Shown here: positions 7,373 through 15,800 of the stretch, piece after piece
How the letters are laid out: every line of letters starts with the position of its first letter
Numbering within the stretch: position 1 is the stretch's first letter
Origin: a bacterium
GTDB taxonomy: Bacteria; JAJVIF01; JAGGVT01
Length of the DNA stretch: 17,053 nt
Direction of reading: 5' to 3'
Assembly (NCBI GenBank): GCA_021157815.1
Contig: JAGGVT010000155.1
Coordinates: 1 to 17,053 of the forward strand
Notes under the pieces: generated by a model
Database searches by the model: none
Told to the model about the DNA's origin: nothing
What the model saw: only the letters and a program-made list of their open reading frames with translations
Made by a program: the position numbers and the translations under genes

Positions 7373-10300
7373 ATGTTATTTTCATCAAGGTTTTTTTTAC
7401 TGATAACGACAATCATTCTAATCCTGGTGATTTCAGGCTGTTCGGGGGGAGGGAAAACTCCCGCGATGCCTGATATGCCATCCGGTGATTTGATAGCTGA
7501 TTCAAATAACGGCGCGGCGATAGAGGGAATCGCAACAGGCCTTCTGGGTGTGTATCAGATTGCGATTGACCTGGGCACTATGGAATCCGAAATCACGCCA
7601 TCCCGTAAACTTGGTTCGATAGGAGATATCGCTCTTCCAGATGTTACCCAATATTTCATATCAACACCATGCGGGAATTGTTTTAATATCGATGCTCTCG
7701 GAATAACCGATGAGGGCTGGCTGGATATCGTTTTCAAAATGAAGCATCCATACCAGGAAACATCAAAGAGAAAGGATCTCGATGTTTTTGATGTCCGTGG
7801 AATCATGATATTCGAGGGTGACACCACATTCAACGCGTTGCCGCATATCGATCTTGACGGCGATGGTTTTGTTGATTCACCTCCACAGGGAAATTTCGAT
7901 AAACTGGCAAATGCCGATGGCTATACTTTCCATTACGATAATGTCGCGCTGGATTTGTTCGGGCTGGATATCGAGGGAAGTTTGAATCCATACAGGAATT
8001 TCTTTGTGGAGAATAATCCTGATCCTGATTATGACGGGGTTTTCATTCCGTGGCATAAAATGGCTCAGGGCTCACCCTTCGACAAGAAGCACTATCTGAT
8101 AAAACTCGATGATGGCGGCGAAACTCTGAATCTGATTTTTGTGATTGAGGCATCGTATGGCCAATCCGCCATTTTCAGTGTTCCATCCGGTGATCCCGGA
8201 AGCCGCTTGAATCCGATGTATTTCAATCCCGAGTTTAACCGTAAGGAGGCATACGATATCAGAGTCGATCCGATTGAAAATCTGACCGCCGCTGATTTAC
8301 ATTCAGAAACAACGGTTACAATCCATGTTGAGGACTGGCAGAACAGCCAGAGTCCGGATTGGAATATGGAAGATCCCGGATCGATTCGCTACAGGAGCAA
8401 TGTGGCATCCGTCTATTTAAGCGTTCCTGAAATCTCATCAACACTCTATACCACGACAACGGCCGATTCAGGCAACGGAACGCATTTGAATCCCTACGTT
8501 TTCTCTTTTGATGTCCTCAATGATCAGGGAGCGTTGGAAGGTGAATATACAGGTTTGGTCGCTGTAATGGATCAGTATCAAGAGGATGGCAGAACGGTTT
8601 ATGGAATCTCTCCAAGCGTCATGTTTACAACGTTCACCAACTATGAAGCGATTACAATAATTGCTGAGGAAGGATTTGTGAATAACGATCCGGTGGCGGT
8701 TGGAAGCGCTGACCCGAATCCGGCTGAATCAGATCAGACTATAAGCCTTATTGATGGGGATTCATACGATCCCGATTTTGGCGATTACATCGCGAAATAC
8801 GAATGGGATTTTGATATTTCCAACGGAGTTAATTTCACCGATTCCATTTCAACATCACCAAATCAGGCGCAAACATCATATACGAATACAACAGGCAGTA
8901 ACATTGAAATAACAGCACGCCTGCGAGTTACTGATAGCCATAACGCGACTGGCACAACCGATGTGATTATTACAGTTCAATCCACAGATAACACGCCTCC
9001 TGTCGCGGTTGGCAGCGCGGTTCCGAATCCGGCTAATCACAATCAGAGTGTAACGTTGATAGACAGCGATTCACACGATGATGATCCCGGTGATTATATC
9101 GCGCTCTACGAGTGGGATTACGATGACAGAAACGGAGTCGATTTCCTCGATTCAGTTTCCACCACTCCCAATCAGGGTCATGCGATATATCAAAATACAT
9201 CCGGTTCGGATATTCAAATCACAGCGACTCTAAGGGTTACTGACAGCCATTCGGCGCCTGATACGACAGAAGTAATAATCACTGTTCACACTGAACAAAC
9301 CAGCAACAATGACCCTATCGCGATTGCGAACGCGAACCCGAATCCTGTTACAAGCGGTCGCGATGTTCAGCTGCTCGATATTCTGAGCCATGATCCCGAT
9401 GACCCGCCGGACTATATCGCCACCTATAAATGGGATGTGGATATCTATAACGGTGTCGATTGGGATCATCCTGATTATGAGTCAGATCAGCCGAATCAGG
9501 CAATACATGTATATTCCAACACCGGGCTTGATCCGATTCAGTTCACTGCGCGGTTAAGAGTTTACGATTCACATGGCGCGTGGGGTGAGGATGATATAAC
9601 GATTACTGTCAATCCGAATCAGCTGCCTGTCGCTGTTTGCGACGCTGAACCTAATCCGACTCGCGGTGGTATCGATGTTCATTTCATTGACAGCGACAGT
9701 TATGATCCTGACCCGCTTGGTGAGATAATCAAATTCGAGTGGGATTTCGATTACGATTTAGTCACATTTGATATTGACCACACATCTCCCAACCCGGATG
9801 ATGCATACCACGCGTATGAGAACATGACAGCTGACACGATTATTTTCACCGCGGCATTAAGAGTTACTGACAATGCTCTTACAACGGATATCTGCACTGT
9901 CGATGTTACAGTTGAGCCGAATAATCCGCCTGTCGCGGTCGGTTATGCCGACCCGAATCCGGTTATCGCCGAGTTCGAAACAGTCCTGCACGCCGAGGGC
10001 AGTTATGATAATGATCCCGGCGATTCGATTTCGAAAATCCAGTGGGATTTCGAGTATGAAGGAACGTTTGAAATTGACGAGGAATCAACCGAAGTAACTG
10101 ATACGTTTCCTTACATTTATCACAACGCAACACCAGATCCGATTGAAATAACGGCAATGCTGAGAGTTTTCGATGAGTCGGAACTCTACGATGATATGGA
10201 GGTAATTGTTACAGTTAATCCGGAACTGCCGATACCTGTAATCACACACACTGAGAACAAAACGATGAATAACACCGGTTTGACTTTCACAATGAAGTCA

Positions 10301-10924
10301 TTTAACACGCAAGCCACAAATATCGCCTGGAACGGAATTGGATATTGGGATTTCACAGCGTTTGGAACATCCAGCACCTATGTCGAGGAGTTTATCGATC
10401 CTGACGGCGCTGAGTTTACCGGATACCGCAGTGATTATCCTGATGCCACAACGGTATTCAAAGCGCCGGGAAGTATCGGTACAGGTTACGGACCGCGTTA
10501 TTATGATAACACTGGCAATGGGTATCAGTGCGAACTTGGCCAGGAAAGCTCCGCTCTGGGACCGGGCAATGGATACCTGTACAACAATCCGGTTAAAATA
10601 CCATTCCCAATGGATATCAACTACACCGAAATGCTGTTTGCAAATGGCATGATAGCCGATATTCTGGCTTTCTCAATGACATACCATATTGATGCTGTTG
10701 GTTACGGCCTGGTTAAAACCGAACTTGGAACATTCAACTGCCTTCTGGTTCGCACATATACTTTGGTTTCAGTACAGGGAATGGATGATGAGGAATTTAT
10801 TACATACGAGTGGCTGTCGGATGAGGGCAGGAAAATTGGCACTGCGTCAAGCCAAACATTTGATCCGATAACTTATGTTCCGCTAGGTTCGATAAAATGC
10901 GCTCGCCTGACCAGTCATAATTAA
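7373..10924 (+). CDS. Giant lipoprotein with five PKD-like repeats
   Basis: This 1183-residue protein is predicted to be surface- or envelope-anchored. The signal peptide ends in VISGC (lipidated C23), followed by a Gly/Ser linker. Residues about 40-436 form an unfamiliar N-terminal region with a PCGNC pair, the segment DLDVFDVRGIMIF and a calcium-type DLDGDGFVDS loop. Five Ig-like repeats follow at about 437-539, 540-644, 645-748, 749-849 and 850-950. Each starts with NxxPVAVxxAxPNP, carries an aromatic-x-WD core such as YEWDFD, and ends in (L)RVxD and a VTV-type strand; this is the pattern of PKD domains. Residues 951-1183 form a beta-rich end domain containing GYGLVKTELGTFNCLLVRTY. There are no catalytic motifs, so binding, adhesion or a structural role is likely. 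The start has GAGAGG upstream. It is convergent with the sigma-54 activator gene. Confidence 0.9.
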   Translation: MLFSSRFFLLITTIILILVISGCSGGGKTPAMPDMPSGDLIADSNNGAAIEGIATGLLGVYQIAIDLGTMESEITPSRKLGSIGDIALPDVTQYFISTPCGNCFNIDALGITDEGWLDIVFKMKHPYQETSKRKDLDVFDVRGIMIFEGDTTFNALPHIDLDGDGFVDSPPQGNFDKLANADGYTFHYDNVALDLFGLDIEGSLNPYRNFFVENNPDPDYDGVFIPWHKMAQGSPFDKKHYLIKLDDGGETLNLIFVIEASYGQSAIFSVPSGDPGSRLNPMYFNPEFNRKEAYDIRVDPIENLTAADLHSETTVTIHVEDWQNSQSPDWNMEDPGSIRYRSNVASVYLSVPEISSTLYTTTTADSGNGTHLNPYVFSFDVLNDQGALEGEYTGLVAVMDQYQEDGRTVYGISPSVMFTTFTNYEAITIIAEEGFVNNDPVAVGSADPNPAESDQTISLIDGDSYDPDFGDYIAKYEWDFDISNGVNFTDSISTSPNQAQTSYTNTTGSNIEITARLRVTDSHNATGTTDVIITVQSTDNTPPVAVGSAVPNPANHNQSVTLIDSDSHDDDPGDYIALYEWDYDDRNGVDFLDSVSTTPNQGHAIYQNTSGSDIQITATLRVTDSHSAPDTTEVIITVHTEQTSNNDPIAIANANPNPVTSGRDVQLLDILSHDPDDPPDYIATYKWDVDIYNGVDWDHPDYESDQPNQAIHVYSNTGLDPIQFTARLRVYDSHGAWGEDDITITVNPNQLPVAVCDAEPNPTRGGIDVHFIDSDSYDPDPLGEIIKFEWDFDYDLVTFDIDHTSPNPDDAYHAYENMTADTIIFTAALRVTDNALTTDICTVDVTVEPNNPPVAVGYADPNPVIAEFETVLHAEGSYDNDPGDSISKIQWDFEYEGTFEIDEESTEVTDTFPYIYHNATPDPIEITAMLRVFDESELYDDMEVIVTVNPELPIPVITHTENKTMNNTGLTFTMKSFNTQATNIAWNGIGYWDFTAFGTSSTYVEEFIDPDGAEFTGYRSDYPDATTVFKAPGSIGTGYGPRYYDNTGNGYQCELGQESSALGPGNGYLYNNPVKIPFPMDINYTEMLFANGMIADILAFSMTYHIDAVGYGLVKTELGTFNCLLVRTYTLVSVQGMDDEEFITYEWLSDEGRKIGTASSQTFDPITYVPLGSIKCARLTSHN
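8681..10222 (+). repeat. Five PKD-like domain repeats within the lipoprotein gene
   Basis: Five consecutive units of 303-315 bp encode the PKD-like domains. They are clearly homologous at protein level (PVAVGSADPNP, PVAVGSAVPNP, PIAIANANPNP, PVAVCDAEPNP, PVAVGYADPNP at their starts) but diverged at DNA level apart from short shared stretches such as CCGAATCC. This points to old duplication rather than recent expansion. The first two units are closest, sharing a long S(T/V)S(T)xPNQ segment. Confidence 0.9.
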
Positions 10925-10940
10925 GCGCGAGCAATCGTAT

Positions 10941-10967
10941 TTTAATTCGTACCCGGTACAAATTAAA
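10941..10967. terminator. Palindrome between convergent genes, likely two-way terminator
   Basis: Thirteen-base arms at 10941-10953 and 10955-10967 are complementary with a single C/A mismatch, centred on C10954 (core GTACCCGGTAC). It begins 16 bp past the lipoprotein stop and ends 2 bp before the activator stop codon on the other strand. The AT-rich outer arms provide short A and T runs on both sides, which fits a bidirectional terminator, though the T tract is not classical. A protein-binding palindrome is the alternative. Confidence 0.55.
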
Positions 10968-10969
10968 TT

Positions 10970-12592
10970 TTACTTCAAACCATGTTTCTTCATCCATTTG
11001 TGAAGGGTGGGAGCGGATATGCCAAGACGTCTCGCGGCTGCCGCGCAATTTCCATTTTCCAGTTCAAGCGCGCGTTTTCTCATCGTGATGATTACACTGT
11101 CCTCAGTAACGCCCTCCATTACGGCATAGAAATCTTTCTTGATTTCAACAGGTTGAATCATGTTATCAAGCGCTTTTATGTCTATCAATTTTCCATCCGA
11201 GTGAATCACAAGGCGCTCAATGAGATTTTTAAACTCACGAACATTTCCCGACCACGGCATCATCTGCAGTTTCTTTAAAACGTCATCATCAATCTCAATT
11301 ATCGGCTTGTTGATATTGTTACATTCCCTTCTAATGAAAAAACTCGCCAGTTCAGGTATATCATCCAGCCTCATTCGCAACGGCGGTATTTCAATTGTCA
11401 AAACATTCAGGCGGTAATAGAGATCCTCTCTGAACTGGTTTTTACTTACAAGTTCCTGCAGATTCCTGTGTGTCGCCAAAACAATTCTCGCGTTCGATTC
11501 TTTAACCACCTCATCGCCCAGTCTTCTGAAATTTTTATCATCGAGGAACTGAAGAAGTTTCACCTGCGTTCCGGGAGTCAACTCGCCGATTTCATCCAAA
11601 AATAAAGTTCCATTCTGCGCCTGAGCGATATATCCCTGATGATCCTTTACAGCGTCGGTGAAGGCTCCCTTGACATATCCAAAAAATTCCGCTTCAAACA
11701 GGGTTTCAGGAATACCGCCGCAATTCATCACAATGAATGGGCCAAGCACTTTGGAACGGCGATGTATTTCCTCCGCGACCACCCTTTTGCCTGTACCCGT
11801 TTCACCGGTTATCAGAACCTGCCTTGGAAGAGACGCGTAACGGTCGATTAATTCATCGATATGTTTCATGCCGGCGCTTTTCCCAACCATGACTCTGTAT
11901 ACATTCTTGCGATCTTTCTGGAGAGATTCCAGCTTACGCTCTGACAGCAGGACATTCTCATACAGCAGCGATGCCAGTGTCGCGAAGTCACACAGAAAAG
12001 GAAGGTCGGTTTCATCCAGGTCCTTCCCAAGTTCCCTGCTGTCGATATATACAACTCCGATAATCTCTTTTGATGATTGTATTGGAGCGGCTATAACTGA
12101 AACAATTCCCCCTCTCATTATCGAGCCGGAACCGTAAAAATCGCTGGTGTTCGTGATGTTCTTTTCGTAAACGCCTTCACCAGTCGTAAGGACTTTCTCA
12201 ACGACAGTCTTGCTGTACGGAAACTCCTCTGATGAATTCTCCGGATACCTGATAGCGGGAAAAGTTGATTTGTGGAATTCATCCATTAAAACAATAGCGC
12301 CTGAATTCGCGCCTGTTATGCATACGGCTCCTGACAGCGCGGCAGGGAGAATTTCATCCGCATTCTTCCCGGAAACCATCAGCCTGACAGCATCCATCAG
12401 AATCTTGATTTTCTTTTCAGGAATGGACGATACGCTGTCCCCCTGATTAGCTCCGGATACAAGCCTGTCGAGATCATTTATAAGACTCGTAAGCTGTTTG
12501 CCTTGAAGTATGGACACATCATCTGCAATTTCCCTGACAACGTTAATACGTCCACTGATGCGTTCAATTAAATCGCGTAAATCGTCAGTCAT
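10970..12592 (-). CDS. Sigma-54-dependent activator, GAF-AAA+-Fis
   Basis: The 540-residue protein is a bacterial enhancer-binding protein, which uses ATP to open promoters bound by sigma-54 RNA polymerase. Residues 1-65 are helical. A GAF sensor domain spans about 66-215, with the typical GVVYIDSRELG strand-helix. The AAA+ domain spans about 233-465: Walker A GETGTGKR (263-270), GAFTDA (309-314), Walker B TLFLDEIGE (329-337), FREDLYYRL (387-395) and WSGNVREF (447-454). A Fis-type helix-turn-helix closes the protein (about 503-540, CAAAARRLGISAPTLHKWMKKHG). The sigma-54 contact loop reads GAFTDA instead of GAFTGA. There is no receiver domain, so control is by ligand at GAF, by a partner, or by the adjacent kinase, which lies upstream on the same strand after a 256-bp gap. 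The ATG has only a weak ribosome site. Confidence 0.95.
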   Translation of the reverse strand: MTDDLRDLIERISGRINVVREIADDVSILQGKQLTSLINDLDRLVSGANQGDSVSSIPEKKIKILMDAVRLMVSGKNADEILPAALSGAVCITGANSGAIVLMDEFHKSTFPAIRYPENSSEEFPYSKTVVEKVLTTGEGVYEKNITNTSDFYGSGSIMRGGIVSVIAAPIQSSKEIIGVVYIDSRELGKDLDETDLPFLCDFATLASLLYENVLLSERKLESLQKDRKNVYRVMVGKSAGMKHIDELIDRYASLPRQVLITGETGTGKRVVAEEIHRRSKVLGPFIVMNCGGIPETLFEAEFFGYVKGAFTDAVKDHQGYIAQAQNGTLFLDEIGELTPGTQVKLLQFLDDKNFRRLGDEVVKESNARIVLATHRNLQELVSKNQFREDLYYRLNVLTIEIPPLRMRLDDIPELASFFIRRECNNINKPIIEIDDDVLKKLQMMPWSGNVREFKNLIERLVIHSDGKLIDIKALDNMIQPVEIKKDFYAVMEGVTEDSVIITMRKRALELENGNCAAAARRLGISAPTLHKWMKKHGLK

Positions 12593-12738
12593 ATCAACTC
12601 AACCCCGGAATAAAATTTTCTAATTTTTCAAGATGATTCTAATGATAAATGTTGAATATTTTACATTGCCACTAGATTATGATAGCAGTAAAGCATAAAT
12701 ATTTCAATTAGAAATCAAGAGGTTTTTGGAGTAATAAA

Positions 12739-12813
12739 ATGCGAAAAAGGAGGTTAAATATGTCGCATCACTCGAAATCCTGGATAATTATGTACAAGTT
12801 TGCATCGCTATAG
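12739..12813 (+). CDS. Possible 24- or 17-codon small ORF with strong ribosome sites
   Basis: Between the kinase and activator genes, on the opposite strand, ATG 12739 opens a frame reading MRKRRLNMSHHSKSWIIMYKFASL. GGAG (12728-12731) lies 7 nt upstream of it. A second in-frame ATG at 12760 is preceded by a full AAGGAGGT (12747-12754) with a 5-nt spacer, giving a 17-residue version. The product would be basic with a hydrophobic-aromatic C-terminal half. No convincing promoter is visible: TTGCCA at 12666-12671 has no good -10 partner. It may be a genuine small peptide or a chance A/G-rich stretch. Confidence 0.25.
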   Translation: MRKRRLNMSHHSKSWIIMYKFASL

Positions 12814-12848
12814 TTGAGCAAGTCTGTGTGGGGATATCTGGATAAAGT

Positions 12849-15800
12849 CTACTGCTTTTTCCACTTCTCAGGATCAAATATCTTTCGATCACCTCTGAAC
12901 TGGAACACTCCGGCATTTATTGGTGATATTGGGTAGAAATGGATGTTATTGTTTATATCAGCCAGCATAATACTGTAAGTGCCATCATTATAGAAATCTG
13001 CAATTAGTGGATTAAATTTTTCAATTTCTGGAATTCTATGCGACCAAAGGAGTTTAAATTTATTGGCTTCCTGATTGATTGCAAGAATCTGTGCAATTTT
13101 AATCCTGGTTTCGTTTGAAGAATCATTTCGCGTGTCGGTTTCGAAAGTATAAGCCATAACGGGAACATCATTAACATTTGCACGACATTTCGCAGCAGTC
13201 ACATCTCCAATGAAGGAGAATTCATCCAGAATTTCACCAGATGATGCGGCGATCAATTTAAAGACATTCAGTGTATCCGATGATGCGTTGCTGTTTTCTT
13301 CCACGAGCGAATTGGTAAGCGTGTCCAGGATTACAATTCGTTTGTTATCATTGTTGGATAGATCGTCAAATGTTTGAATCATGCTACAGGTTACCGACGC
13401 CTGATTGGGCCATGGACACGGGCAAACTCCAGCATTTTCAAGATCAAAGAATCCCAAATGATAACTGTCATCAGAATAAAGGAAATAGCTCTTTTGATCA
13501 ATCTGCATAACATGGTCGTTTCCACATCTTAGGCCATAATCAAACGAACTGCATGTAAAGCCACTTATATCTTTTTCATTGTATTTGGGTTTATCATTTA
13601 CAAAAAGGTCATCAATACGAATTTGTATCATTTTGTTTAAATGAGGGCTAATTCTATTTTCATTCCCCAAAAATGCGACATATTGTTCATTTTCACCAGT
13701 CCTGTATGGAATCACGCATGTTGGCAGATAATAATCAAGTTTGATATCATCAATAATGCTGACCATACGATTCTCATTCTCATCCCAGCGCAGGAACTTG
13801 ACCATTGACACTGGTTTATCAAAATTTGCGCCTGATCTCATATCTTCCGGAAGATAACATGAGAAAATAAAGATATTCCCCCTTAAGTCAGTTTCAAGCA
13901 AATATCCGTAGCTGTACCAATAGTCAGAGCGTTCAATTTCCCAGATATTGGCATTTTTCTCAGGTGAATAAATAACAGCGCCACTACGAGCGCCAGTGAT
14001 AAATACATCCTCAACGCCATCATTGTCAAAATCCTCCACCAAAAGTTGATTGGCTGCATTGTCGACACCTATTTTCGGAATCACTTTCTTCACAGGGACA
14101 GAATCACTGAAACCGATTTCCAGAATGGCGCCATCCGTTCTTCGTGTCGGATAATAAATTTTCTTATCCCCTTGTGCAGTCATCGTTATCACAGGCTGAT
14201 TTAATATATCGTTTTCAAGGCACAATACATAGTCCACAGGATCCTCCTCAGCGTTCACGCAAACGAACTGCCCCTGAATTGTACCCGTGACTAATTCCAT
14301 TCCACCATCCAAATCAATGTCCGCGGCAAGTAATCCGTGCCATATTTCATTTGCATTCTCAATTTTATAATTCCCCGATTTTACTGTTGGGTAAAAGTGC
14401 CAAAACACTCCCGCGTTTATATTTGCCTTGGCAAAAAGAACTGAATCATGCACTTTCACACCTAAAGGTTCTGTCCAGATTTCCTGAGCATTAAGACTCA
14501 AACAATCATTGCCAATTTTAATAATACTCTTGCCGTCGTAATCATACAGCCCTATTTCACCGCTGTGATTGGCAATTGCAAAACGAACATCGTTTTCATT
14601 TGGGCTTATCGGATCAATAAAAAACACTGGTGAAGAGCTGCAGCAATTGAATGTACCATCGGTTTTCTTCATTTCCCATTGAACGGATTTCATCAGCTTG
14701 GATTCAGCGCTGTATTCCATGATATGGATTACGCCTGTTAGAGTTGCCACAACAATTTCCGGTTTTCTGTCAGCATTTAAGTCCGCAATACCAGGCGATC
14801 CGACAATCTTCGATGTTGGATAATGCGCCAGTTCACTTCCATCCTCCCCGGAGACAATTACCGTGCCTGCTGGCAGGTATTCAGGATTATAAGCCGTATC
14901 CTTTGGTTCAGCAGTGCAAATCACAATATCCAGAAAACCATCATTGTTGAAATCGTAAAATGCAGGAGTGGAATTTTCAAGAATGGCATTGAATTCAACA
15001 TGGTTTTGCCACTTTAAAGAAGATTCCTTTTCCCAGACAGGACGCCCATCTGTTGTATCAAGCAGGTATAATTTGCCGTTTGAAGTGGGTACGACAATCA
15101 CATGCTCGCCATCTTCCTTAATCTGAATGACAGAAACTGACGAGCTTAACTGCACATCATCCAGTTGAAGTTGATTATCCAAGTCAGGCCATATAAGTGA
15201 ATTGTCATCCCCGGAAATGCAAACAACGGTTGAAAACAGGACATCGGATTTATATCCGCTGATGGCAAAAATGATATCCTCGCAACCGTCATCATTACAG
15301 TCAAAATGCGCCGGACCGGCCTCCTCAACCATTCCTTCAATTCCACTGGGCCAGATTTCCTCGAAAACTCCGCTTATGCCGTTAATTCGATACATCTGAT
15401 GGGACGACGCAACAACAACCTCATAACGACCATCACCCCGAGAGTCAAATATCATTGGATGCCCCAGGAATGGCTTGCTCTTTCCCTCAGGCTTGCCAAT
15501 ATCAAACATCCAGTTTACAAGCGGTGTTTCATACAGTTTAAGATCAATGTTACAGGTTATTTTATCGTTTGAATTAACATGGATTTCCTTATAATGATTG
15601 CAATAACCATCCCGTTCGAATCGCAATGTGTGATTTCCAGGAGTGATTCGGTGCGACTCCCCATCATTTAAATTTTGCTCTTCACTGTCCAGAAATACTT
15701 GCGCCTGATTGGGCTTGATATTAAAGTCAATTTCAGCGGGACGAGGTATCAATTGATAAATCAAAAATACCAGGGCAAAAACAAGAATCAGGTATGCGGA

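Noticed and set aside
11868-12137. Plus-strand frame (89 codons) opposite the activator
   Set aside because: It lies wholly within the clearly coding GAF/AAA+ gene on the other strand and is Ser/Arg-rich shadow sequence.
12593-12760. Sigma-54 (-24/-12) promoter near the activator
   Set aside because: GTGGCAATG on the minus strand lacks a GC element at the right spacing; I saw no convincing GG-N10-GC site upstream of the activator, the kinase or the large lipoprotein.
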